DNA of 64,000 bases from Neobacillus sp. OS1-2 (GTDB lineage: Bacteria; Bacillota; Bacilli; Bacillales; Cytobacillaceae), in the NCBI RefSeq assembly GCF_030915505.1, contig NZ_CP133265.1, forward strand, positions 3,810,001 to 3,874,000, in the 5' to 3' direction. The first letter of the stretch is position 1. The number at the start of each line of letters is the position of its first letter. This document shows positions 52,823 through 60,845 of the stretch, one piece after another. A program made the position numbers and the translations under genes. A model generated the notes under the pieces. That model was not told the origin of the DNA. It made no database searches and saw nothing but the letters and a program-made list of their open reading frames with translations.

Positions 52823-53332
52823 TTAATTATGGTTCCTTGGTTTGATTTTGAAGAATTTCAGATATAACAAAAGTAGAAGGCTTTCTACGAAAAAGTAGAC
52901 CGGTATAGAGTAGAAGAGTTTATAGCCATTTTTGTACCGAAAGATACCTACCTTAACACACATCCATTCTAGAAGAATGGCCATTAGAGACCAAATGATA
53001 ATATAGATCACTGTGGCCTGCCCTTTTATATAAAGCTTTTCATAAAAATAAATGAAAATATATCCAAAGGGTGCATACATAGTATACGATAGTAAATCAA
53101 ACAACGAGTAGCCAGGGGAATCACCAACATCGTAGAGGTCAAGGGGCAGGACAGCCAGGGTATGGTCAAAAACCAAACCTAAATAAGGCCCCATGAGCAG
53201 AAAGAATAACGTGGTTAGAAGCGGGTACATCTTTGGTAAAAAATAAATAAGACCCAAACCACCAATAATCATACCAATAACAAACCATTCATTTCCATTA
53301 AAATGATGATCATAAGGGTGATGGGTCATCAT
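52823..53332 (-). CDS. CBO0543-type membrane protein
   Basis: A 169-residue protein with about five spans and an N-terminal histidine cluster (MTHHPYDHHFNGNEW). The pattern YSLFDLLSYTMYAPFGYIFIYFYEKL and LEWMCVKVGIFRYKNGYKLFYSIPVYF resembles the uncharacterised CBO0543 family of sporulating Firmicutes. AAGGAG lies 10 bases before the start, inside the preceding gene, and the two genes overlap by 23 bp. Third gene of the cotA operon. Function unknown. Confidence 0.7.
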   Translation of the reverse strand: MMTHHPYDHHFNGNEWFVIGMIIGGLGLIYFLPKMYPLLTTLFFLLMGPYLGLVFDHTLAVLPLDLYDVGDSPGYSLFDLLSYTMYAPFGYIFIYFYEKLYIKGQATVIYIIIWSLMAILLEWMCVKVGIFRYKNGYKLFYSIPVYFFVESLLLLLYLKFFKIKPRNHN

Positions 53333-53810
53333 ACCTATTTTTCTCCTTCAAGTAGATTTTCATTAACAAAACTTTGATAAGAATCGAAAAGGCCATCATC
53401 CCTAAACAAAATAGACCCAAATAGAAGATGGACCAGTGATTTTTATGTTCAAAACCAAAGCCAAATAATAATTGGCCCATTACCACTAAAAGAAGCCATA
53501 TGACTAAAGCGATAACGATTCTATTACCTGCTCGTTTTGTTGAATAAAATAAATTAATAAATAGTAGCAGCAAACCAGGAAGGATACTATCTCGAAAAAC
53601 GATATCTGTAATAAATCCGACAGGGCTTCTACTCGCTGTAAACCATTTTAAGGTAAATGAGGAAATAGTATAAAAATTAATATGGACAATCTGGATAATG
53701 AGAAAAAGAATGATATTAACTCTCGCAGGTAGCTTATTGTTTAGTGAAAAGAAAACGGATAAAACCAACCAGGCAATGACTAAAAAAATAACAAGTCCCA
53801 TAATCTCCAT
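53310..53810 (-). CDS. Hypothetical membrane protein in the cotA operon
   Basis: A 166-residue protein with about four to five spans (GLVIFLVIAWLVLSVFFSL; NIILFLIIQIVHINFYTI; ILPGLLLLFINLFY; IVIALVIWLLLVVMGQLLFGFGF; FYLGLFCLGMMAFSILI). I do not recognise it. It follows cotA by 53 bp and overlaps the next membrane gene, so the three are probably one transcript. ATG 53801 is a possible alternative start (GGATGGAG upstream). Confidence 0.65.
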   Translation of the reverse strand: MEIMGLVIFLVIAWLVLSVFFSLNNKLPARVNIILFLIIQIVHINFYTISSFTLKWFTASRSPVGFITDIVFRDSILPGLLLLFINLFYSTKRAGNRIVIALVIWLLLVVMGQLLFGFGFEHKNHWSIFYLGLFCLGMMAFSILIKVLLMKIYLKEKNRYDDPSPL

Positions 53811-53863
53811 CCTAATCCTATCGTGGTAGAATTATCATTCCCAACCTTGTGAAAGTTTAACAA

Positions 53864-55408
53864 TCATTCGTTTGGCGGAAGGATTTGATATGGCCGCATC
53901 ATTTCATAATCCTCGTGTTCTAACATGTGGCAATGCCAAACATATTGACCAGTAAAGGGGAAAAACGGGATGATAATACTGGTAACATGACCTGGTGGGC
54001 ATCTGACTGTATCCTTCCAGCCGCGCTCACTTATCTCAGAATGGATCCCAGGCCCCGTGTACCTCAACTGCTTGGTTTTTTTATAATAATTCACATCGAA
54101 GGGGCGTCTTTCTAATATTTGAAATTGAACGAGATGGATGTGAATGGGGTGATCGTCGCCATCCGTGTTAATAAAATTCCATCTTTCTATTGAGCTGTGA
54201 CGCGGATTCTCCGTAATGGGGTCATCCCACATTTTTTTATCAAGTAGAAATAGGGATCTACCGAATTGATCCTTTTCCTCGCTTAATTCCAGGTATCTTT
54301 GCTTTTGTCCGGAATTAGCCTGCAGCCAGTTTATCTGACGCAAATAGGCGGGGATCATGCTCGTATCGATGCTTGATAGCGGTTTCGTTACCCGAAATTC
54401 CATGACGACCCCGGTTGTTTCAGGATTGGCAGGCTCACCAATTGGAAAGTGCGTCCGAGCATCATTGTTTAAAATAACAGATTTCCCGTCCATATTTGAA
54501 AAATCAATGATAAGGTCCAGACGTTCTGCGGGTGCGAGTAATAACGATGAAATGCCAATCGGTCGTTCCAGAAAACCGCTATCCGTGCCAATTTGAAAAA
54601 ATAATTGCCCGGAATCTAGTGTCAGTCGAAAAAAGCGGGCGTTTGCACCATTTAATAGGCGAAAGCGATATTTCCTTGGTTCCACTTCAAAAAATGGCCA
54701 TACCTTTCCATTAACAACAATCATGTCACCAAAAAATGAGGTAATGATGGATGGGATGATACCGGAGGAATTGTTTTCCGGCTGATTTGGATACGACAAT
54801 GAGCCATCATCATGTAATGTTCGATCTTGCAGTAATAATGGGACATCAAAAGGACCGCTAGGAAGATTTAATGAACGTTCGTGACGGTCCTTAATCAAAT
54901 AAAACCCGGCAAGTCCGGCATATATATTTAATCGTGTCAGCCCAATCGCATGATCATGATACCAAAGTGTGCGTGCATTTTGTTGATTACCATATTCATA
55001 AATTTCTTTTTCGAAAAAAGGGCCTTTTTCAGCAAAACCATGCGTGAACCATGCATCAGGATAACCATCGCTCGCTGGCTCTGTTCTGCCCCCATGGAGA
55101 TGGACAACCGTCCGAACATCCGGTTTTTCCTTTTCAGCGCCATGGACTGTATGATCAATCGGGAATAAATGTTTGTCTGGCAGCTCGTTTTTCCATTGAA
55201 CAAATACTCTTTCTCCTGACTCTACTTCTATTGTCGGTCCCGGATAGATTCCGTCATATCCCCAGATGGTGGTATTCGGTAAATCACTATGGAGTGATTG
55301 CTTCGTTTCCTTCATGATTACTTCATAATACGTATAGTCTCCCAATTTCCACTTTGGTTTTAAAACAGGAGGAATCGGCAGTGGATCTTTAAATTTTACC
55401 AACTTCAT
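53864..55408 (-). CDS. cotA: CotA-type multicopper oxidase (laccase)
   Basis: A 514-residue three-domain laccase, the same length as B. subtilis CotA (513), an outer spore-coat enzyme that makes protective pigment. All four copper-binding blocks are present: VVHLHGG, WYHDHAIG, HPIHIHLVQF and HCHMLEHEDYEMMRP, the last with the axial Met. There is no signal peptide, as expected for a mother-cell coat protein. A sigma-K promoter would be expected; no convincing one was found. It is divergent from the xanthine dehydrogenase operon. Confidence 0.93.
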   Translation of the reverse strand: MKLVKFKDPLPIPPVLKPKWKLGDYTYYEVIMKETKQSLHSDLPNTTIWGYDGIYPGPTIEVESGERVFVQWKNELPDKHLFPIDHTVHGAEKEKPDVRTVVHLHGGRTEPASDGYPDAWFTHGFAEKGPFFEKEIYEYGNQQNARTLWYHDHAIGLTRLNIYAGLAGFYLIKDRHERSLNLPSGPFDVPLLLQDRTLHDDGSLSYPNQPENNSSGIIPSIITSFFGDMIVVNGKVWPFFEVEPRKYRFRLLNGANARFFRLTLDSGQLFFQIGTDSGFLERPIGISSLLLAPAERLDLIIDFSNMDGKSVILNNDARTHFPIGEPANPETTGVVMEFRVTKPLSSIDTSMIPAYLRQINWLQANSGQKQRYLELSEEKDQFGRSLFLLDKKMWDDPITENPRHSSIERWNFINTDGDDHPIHIHLVQFQILERRPFDVNYYKKTKQLRYTGPGIHSEISERGWKDTVRCPPGHVTSIIIPFFPFTGQYVWHCHMLEHEDYEMMRPYQILPPNE

Positions 55409-55541
55409 GATGAACGCCCCTTTAAGACATTTTTACTAAATATGTATGAAAGCAGCAATTGAAAAATTAATCATTCTAGGAATAGCTTACGTCCTAATAT
55501 AAATAAGATAGGAATTCATGTGTTTGAAGTGGGGGAGAAGC

Positions 55542-56555
55542 GTGGAGGATTTTCATCAAATTTTAGACGGACTTGATTATCCAGAGCCGAGCGTTTTAGC
55601 AACAATCGTTTGTGTAAAGGGGTCGTCTTATAAAAAAGAAGGCGCAATGATGGTTTTTTATGCAGATGGCACGCAAATCGGCATGCTAACGGCGGGATGC
55701 TTGGAAACAGACTTGGCATTAAAGGTGAAGGAAGTTTTCGAAAAACAGGAGGCGATGATGGTTCAATACGACTTATTTGATGAGGACGATTTAAGCTGGG
55801 GCCAAGGTGCCGGCTGTAATGGAACGATCGATATTTTAATCGAGCCCATCACGGATAAAGTAAAAGAGGATTTTCGCTTAGTAAAAACGCTTCTTAGTCG
55901 GCATAAACCTATTATAGGGTTAAAAAAGCTAGATGAATTGGGGGAATATGTATTTATTGAGGAGGAGGGCGAACCGTTTGGAAACTGGTCTGGCCCGGTC
56001 CCGGTCATTGAGTTTACCTCGAAAAGTGGTGTCATGTCTGGTGCCCCCACTGTATTTCAGCATACGTACCATCCAAAGCCAAGACTGATTGTTTTCGGAG
56101 CAGGACCGGATGCAATCCCACTTGTGTCATTAGCAGCGGGTACAGGTTTTACAGTATTGGTCTGTGATTGGCGGGAATCATTTTGTCAGAAAAAAAACTT
56201 TCCAGCGGCTGAGCAGCTGTTTTTGGGATTCCCCGCAAATCTTTGTAGACGAATCTCTTTTTCACCCTATGATTTTGTTGTGGTGATGACACATCATTTT
56301 CAGCGGGATCAAGAAATTTTAATGAAGGTGCGAAATAAGAATATTAGATACCTAGGGGTGTTGGGGCCAAAGGAACGGACAAAAAGACTATTAAAAGGTG
56401 AAATTGTTCCAAAATGGATTCACTCGCCAATGGGTGCAGCGATTGGAGCTAAAGGGCCAGCTGAAATTGCTGTCAGTGTGGTCGCGGAAATGGTAGAAGT
56501 GTGGAGAAGACCTGTGCATGAACGGGTGGAGCTGTTATGGACCATTCCGGATTAG
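55542..56555 (+). CDS. pucA: XdhC/CoxI-family molybdenum hydroxylase maturation factor (PucA-like)
   Basis: A 337-residue protein that prepares and inserts the molybdenum cofactor, including its terminal sulfido ligand. XdhC N-terminal part: ATIVCVKGSSYKKEGAMMVF and GMLTAGCLETDL. Rossmann part: LIVFGAGPDAIPLVSLA. C-terminal signature: GVLGPKERTKRL and SPMGAAIGAKGPAEIAVSV. GTG 55542 follows GGGGGAG by 5 bases; the ATG at 55518 has none. First gene of a puc-like operon A-B-D-C-E. Confidence 0.9.
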   Translation: MEDFHQILDGLDYPEPSVLATIVCVKGSSYKKEGAMMVFYADGTQIGMLTAGCLETDLALKVKEVFEKQEAMMVQYDLFDEDDLSWGQGAGCNGTIDILIEPITDKVKEDFRLVKTLLSRHKPIIGLKKLDELGEYVFIEEEGEPFGNWSGPVPVIEFTSKSGVMSGAPTVFQHTYHPKPRLIVFGAGPDAIPLVSLAAGTGFTVLVCDWRESFCQKKNFPAAEQLFLGFPANLCRRISFSPYDFVVVMTHHFQRDQEILMKVRNKNIRYLGVLGPKERTKRLLKGEIVPKWIHSPMGAAIGAKGPAEIAVSVVAEMVEVWRRPVHERVELLWTIPD

Positions 56556-57145
56556 TCGGTATTTATCTCGCTGCAGGGAGGAGCAGCAGATTGGGCCGTC
56601 CAAAGGTAAACTTGCGGTTAGGGAATCGGCTGTTGGGGGGCATCGCCTTAAGGGAGGCATTGGAATCCAAGTTAGATGTTACATTTGTTATTACACGGCA
56701 GGGAGATCCGCTAGAATGGTTAGCTCCTTTTTCAAATAGTGAAGGTTTGAGAATTATAGAATGTAAGGAAGCGGATAAGGGTCAGAGCGCCTCGCTGAGA
56801 GTAGGGGTGATGGCAGCTGCGGAAACGGGGGCAGCTGGTATTGTCGTTTTGCTAGCTGACCAGCCGTTTGTGACAACGAAAATGATTAATCAATTAATAG
56901 ATGAATACCATGAATCTGAGCAGTTTGTTGCCTTTTCGCATCATGGCGTGATGAAACCACCCGTTCTATTAGCGAATAGTCTTTTTCCAAGAATAAAGGA
57001 ATTAGAAGGGGATCAGGGGGCTAGAAGTTTGCTTCGCAGTGGCTGTTTGGGAAAGCAAATAAAATTGAATACGGATGTTTATTTTTTTGATGTGGATACG
57101 GAAGAAGATTACCAGTTTTTATTGAAAAATTGGCCATTCCTATAG
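56537..57145 (+). CDS. pucB: MobA/MocA-like nucleotidyltransferase (PucB-like)
   Basis: A 202-residue NTP transferase expected to attach CMP or a similar nucleotide to molybdopterin for the hydroxylase. The pyrophosphorylase motif is YLAAGRSSRLGRPK; other conserved blocks are GQSASLRVGV, VVLLADQPFVT and the ending YFFDVDTEEDYQFL. It overlaps pucA by 19 bases, with GGAG 5-8 bases before the ATG. Confidence 0.9.
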   Translation: MDHSGLVGIYLAAGRSSRLGRPKVNLRLGNRLLGGIALREALESKLDVTFVITRQGDPLEWLAPFSNSEGLRIIECKEADKGQSASLRVGVMAAAETGAAGIVVLLADQPFVTTKMINQLIDEYHESEQFVAFSHHGVMKPPVLLANSLFPRIKELEGDQGARSLLRSGCLGKQIKLNTDVYFFDVDTEEDYQFLLKNWPFL

Positions 57146-57161
57146 ATAAGGAGGGATGAAG

Positions 57162-59480
57162 GTGGAGGTTATCGGGAAAAGTGTCATCCGCAAAGATGCA
57201 TTAGATAAGGTGACGGGACGCGCCAAGTATACCCATGACTACCATACGGTTCCGATGCTGTCAGGAAAAATGGTCATCAGCCCCTATGGACATGCGAAAA
57301 TTATCAGCATGAATCTGTCAGAGGCTTGGCAGGTTCCTGGTGTAAGGGCAATCCTTGCCGGAGAACGTTTTCCACTTACGGGTGAGGCAATACGGGACCG
57401 TCCGCCGCTTGCTGTTGATAAGGTTCGCTACCATGGTGAACCTGTTGCCCTTGTTGTAGCGGATACACCAGTGCAAGCAAAGAAGGCCGCTGACCTTATT
57501 GAGGTTCAATATGAATTGCTGCCGGTTGTCAACTCACCAACCCAGGCGTTCCAAAGTGGCGCACCCTTAGTGCACGAGCACTTGGGTGAATATAAAAAGG
57601 AAGACGATTCACAACCGGTGCCTGGCACCAATATCGCCACACATATTAAAATTCGTAAGGGTGATACGGAAAAGGGATGGGCGGCTAGTGAAACAGTTGT
57701 GGAAGCCAGTTTCTCCTTTGCCCCCTCAGATCATGCGGCAATGGAAACCCGTTGTGCGACAGCGGAGATTATGCCGGATGGAAAGATCATGATTATGACG
57801 TCTTCGCAGGCGCCCTTTATGGTTAAAAGGCTGATCGCTGATTATTTCGGGGAGGATCTGGGGAAAATTACCGTTACAACTCCGCTTGTTGGCGGAGCAT
57901 ACGGCGGTAAGGCCGCGGTCCAGCTGGAGGTACTTGCCTATTTGGCATCCAAAGCGGTCGGTGGAAAACCTGTGAAAATTTTGAATCCTAGAGAAGAAGA
58001 TATTATTACCTCGCCGTGTCATATTGGTTTAGATGCAGTTGTTAAGTTAGGGGCTTTGAGAAATGGAAAAATTCAGGTGGCAGAAATCCGCTATTTGTGG
58101 GATGGCGGAGCTTATTCCGATAAAGCGATTGATGTCACAAGGTCAGGTGCCGTTGATTGTACAGGGCCATACAATATAGAAAATGTTTGGTGTGATTCGT
58201 ACTGTATGTACACGAATCATCCCTATGCATCACCATTCAGGGGCTTTAGTCATTCAGAGCTTTCATTTGCGATTGAACGGACAATGGATTTATTAGCGCA
58301 AAAATTAACGATTGATCCGCTTCAGCTTAGGTATATTAATGCGATTATGCCGGGCAATACCACACCGACAAGGGTTTTGTTAAATAATAGTAATGTCGGT
58401 AATCTGAGGAAATGTATTGAAAAGGTTCGAGACCTGATCCATTGGGATGAGGGGGCTGTAAAGGAGTTAAATAATCGATATATTCGAGTAAAAGGTGTCA
58501 GCTGCAGCTGGAAAACGTCGACGATTGACACGGATGCCCCATCTGGCGTCATTTTGACCTTTAATCGTGATGGAACGATTAACCTCATGTCCGGGGTCAT
58601 TGAAATTGGTACCGGAACCAAAACGGTCCTTGCACAAATTCTAGCCGAACGCTTGAAAATGGATGTAGATCATATACATGTAAGGATGGAAGTGGATACC
58701 CAAACAACTCCAGAGCATTGGAAAACAGTGGCAAGCAGAGGTACCTTCATGGGAGGAAGGGCTGTGTTACGGGCGGCAGAGGACGTGATTCATCAGTTAA
58801 AGGAAATTGCAGCCTGCGTTTTAAGAGCGCCTAAGGAAGATCTGGAAGTGGCGAACAGCCGTGTTTTTTTACGGGATGATCCATCCATCGGCCTTGATTT
58901 TAAAGAACTTGCCAGTGGCTATAAGTATCCAAATGGGCAAACGATTGGCGGGCAAATTATCGGAAGCGGAAGTTATATTTTGCGTCATCTTACCCATTTG
59001 GATCCTGAAACAGGTGCAGGAAAACCAGGCCCGGAATGGACGGTCGCGGCCTACGGGGTTGAAATTGAGTTTGACCGGAGGGATTATACCTACCGGCTAG
59101 TTAAAGCCTGTACGGTCGTTGATATTGGCAAAGTGATGAACGAAAAAGCAGCTCTCGGTCAGGTTATGGGCGCAATGAGCATGGGCCTCGCATTCGCAGG
59201 CAGGGAAACGTTTTATTTTGATGAGCTTGGCCGGGTTATGAATCCACAGCTCCGTACTTACCGGCCGCTGCGGTATGGAGAGAATCCTGAATACGTGGTG
59301 GGATTTGTAGAAACCCCGCAGATTGATGGTCCTTATGGAGCCCGTGGTGTTGGGGAACATGGATTGATGGGGATGCCCGGAGCACTTGGAAATGCCTTGT
59401 CGACCGCAGCGGGTGTTTCGCTCCACCATTTGCCATTAATTCCAGAGTTAATTTGGAAGGCAAAGGAGGCGGCTCGGTAA
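57162..59480 (+). CDS. pucD: Xanthine dehydrogenase molybdenum-binding subunit (PucD-like)
   Basis: A 772-residue catalytic subunit. Order of features: an N-terminal KVTGRAKYTHD hammerhead domain, VGGAYGGKAAVQLE and PFRGFSHSELSFAIERTMD around the molybdenum site, and the catalytic Glu in GPYGARGVGEHGLMG near residue 730. The FRGFS-x-x-E variant, rather than FRGFGG-x-Q, is the form I expect for PucD-type enzymes. GTG 57162 is preferred because AGGAGG is only 1 base from ATG 57156. Purine substrates are inferred from the operon content. It lies before pucC here, unlike the usual A-B-C-D-E order. Confidence 0.92.
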   Translation: MEVIGKSVIRKDALDKVTGRAKYTHDYHTVPMLSGKMVISPYGHAKIISMNLSEAWQVPGVRAILAGERFPLTGEAIRDRPPLAVDKVRYHGEPVALVVADTPVQAKKAADLIEVQYELLPVVNSPTQAFQSGAPLVHEHLGEYKKEDDSQPVPGTNIATHIKIRKGDTEKGWAASETVVEASFSFAPSDHAAMETRCATAEIMPDGKIMIMTSSQAPFMVKRLIADYFGEDLGKITVTTPLVGGAYGGKAAVQLEVLAYLASKAVGGKPVKILNPREEDIITSPCHIGLDAVVKLGALRNGKIQVAEIRYLWDGGAYSDKAIDVTRSGAVDCTGPYNIENVWCDSYCMYTNHPYASPFRGFSHSELSFAIERTMDLLAQKLTIDPLQLRYINAIMPGNTTPTRVLLNNSNVGNLRKCIEKVRDLIHWDEGAVKELNNRYIRVKGVSCSWKTSTIDTDAPSGVILTFNRDGTINLMSGVIEIGTGTKTVLAQILAERLKMDVDHIHVRMEVDTQTTPEHWKTVASRGTFMGGRAVLRAAEDVIHQLKEIAACVLRAPKEDLEVANSRVFLRDDPSIGLDFKELASGYKYPNGQTIGGQIIGSGSYILRHLTHLDPETGAGKPGPEWTVAAYGVEIEFDRRDYTYRLVKACTVVDIGKVMNEKAALGQVMGAMSMGLAFAGRETFYFDELGRVMNPQLRTYRPLRYGENPEYVVGFVETPQIDGPYGARGVGEHGLMGMPGALGNALSTAAGVSLHHLPLIPELIWKAKEAAR

Positions 59481-60313
59481 TGCTGCCATTCGATTTTGAT
59501 TATTATCGGCCGGATACGTTGCAAGAGGCCGTTGGATTATTACAATATTTAGAGCAAGAGGGCAAACGGCCGTTTATTTTTTCGGGTGGAACAGAATTAA
59601 TCACACTTGGAAGAATTGATTTAGCTACTACTGAAGCTGTGATTGATATTAAAAATATTGCTGATTGCGGTGTTATGCAGGGAAGTGGGGATCACCTGTT
59701 TCTTGGCAGTACGCTTTCCCTTACAACCATTGAGGAAGCGAATCTATTCCCGTTATTAACAAGAATTGCCAGCGGAGTTGCCGATCATACGGCGCGCAGA
59801 AAAATTACCTTGGGCGGGAATATTTGTGCACGAATTTTTTACCGGGAAACGGTTCTGCCCTTTCTACTTGCAGATAGCCAAGTATTATTGATTGGACCAA
59901 ATGGGAAGAAAATTGTTCTGATTAATGAAATATTTAATGGAGAGTTAGTATTGGAACCAGGCGAATTTCTGATTCAAATTGCAACCGAAAATCGGTTTAT
60001 CAGAGCCCCGTTTTTTAGTGTCAAACGACGCCAGCAGTGGGATACTGGCTATCCCTTGATTACCATTGCTGCTTTAAAAATGGATCAACAGATTCGTGTG
60101 GGTATAAGCGGGCTGTGCCCATTTCCGTTTCGCTCTAGAGAGGTTGAATCGGCATTAAATAATCAAGGGCAATCGAAAGAAGTGAGGGTGGAGGGGGCAT
60201 TGGCTGTATTACCGCAGCCAATTTTAGATGATGTTGAGGGGTCTAGTGAATATCGTCTATTTGTATTACGGAATTTGCTTTTTGATATGCTGGCAGCTCT
60301 TGATAGAGGGTAA
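59480..60313 (+). CDS. pucC: Xanthine dehydrogenase FAD-binding subunit (PucC-like)
   Basis: A 277-residue FAD subunit of the CoxM/XdhB family. FAD contacts: FIFSGGTELITLGRI and TARRKITLGGNICARIFYRETVLPFLLAD. The C-terminal CO dehydrogenase flavoprotein domain ends VLRNLLFDML. ATG 59480 overlaps the pucD stop (TAATG) and has AAGGAGG 9 bases upstream; an earlier TTG is unlikely. Confidence 0.91.
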   Translation: MLPFDFDYYRPDTLQEAVGLLQYLEQEGKRPFIFSGGTELITLGRIDLATTEAVIDIKNIADCGVMQGSGDHLFLGSTLSLTTIEEANLFPLLTRIASGVADHTARRKITLGGNICARIFYRETVLPFLLADSQVLLIGPNGKKIVLINEIFNGELVLEPGEFLIQIATENRFIRAPFFSVKRRQQWDTGYPLITIAALKMDQQIRVGISGLCPFPFRSREVESALNNQGQSKEVRVEGALAVLPQPILDDVEGSSEYRLFVLRNLLFDMLAALDRG

Positions 60314-60349
60314 GATTTCAAATTTTGTAAGGGGAAAGGGGCTGAGAAT

Positions 60350-60820
60350 TTGAAATCCTCCACGATTACGTTAAAGATAAATGAAGAAAGTCGGATAGTT
60401 ACCGTCAGATCCGCGGACACTCTTTTATATGCGCTAAGAGGGAAGCTTGGTCTAACTGGGGCGAAGCCAGGGTGTTTAAATGGTGACTGCGGTGCATGCA
60501 CAGTTAATGTCGATGGCTGGCCGATGAAATCCTGTTTGATGCTAGCGGTGGAAGCTGTTGGGAAGAACGTGACAACAATAGAGGGACTGGTCGATTCTCC
60601 TATCCAACGAGCATTTATAGAGAACTTCGCCTTTCAATGTGGCTATTGTACACCAGGCTTCATTATGAATTGCCACTCGTTAATTGAGCAGCATCCGGAC
60701 GCCGATGATGAAACCATTAAAGAATGGCTTGAATCAAATATTTGTCGCTGCACAAGCTATATCGAAATTGAGAAGGCAGTGAAATCGGTGCTAAAGGAGA
60801 AAGGAAAAACGCCAGGATGA
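60350..60820 (+). CDS. pucE: Xanthine dehydrogenase 2Fe-2S subunit (PucE-like)
   Basis: A 156-residue electron-transfer subunit with two 2Fe-2S clusters: plant-ferredoxin type CLNGDCGACTVNVDG..SCL and the helical type CGYCTPGF..NICRCTSY. TTG start 60350 with a G-rich upstream stretch. It is 37 bp after pucC and is the last gene before a strong terminator. A second, distinct copy of this subunit lies at 63439-63918. Confidence 0.93.
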   Translation: MKSSTITLKINEESRIVTVRSADTLLYALRGKLGLTGAKPGCLNGDCGACTVNVDGWPMKSCLMLAVEAVGKNVTTIEGLVDSPIQRAFIENFAFQCGYCTPGFIMNCHSLIEQHPDADDETIKEWLESNICRCTSYIEIEKAVKSVLKEKGKTPG

Positions 60821-60836
60821 GTCCATTGGCGTTTTT
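60805..60836 (+). terminator. Intrinsic terminator of the puc-like operon
   Basis: AAAAACGCCA pairs with TGGCGTTTTT across the pucE stop codon, T-rich tail. Confidence 0.8.
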
Positions 60837-60845
60837 CTCTTTCCC

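Noticed and set aside
57726..58022. Minus-strand open frame inside pucD
   Set aside because: Shadow of a well-supported gene with no ribosome site.
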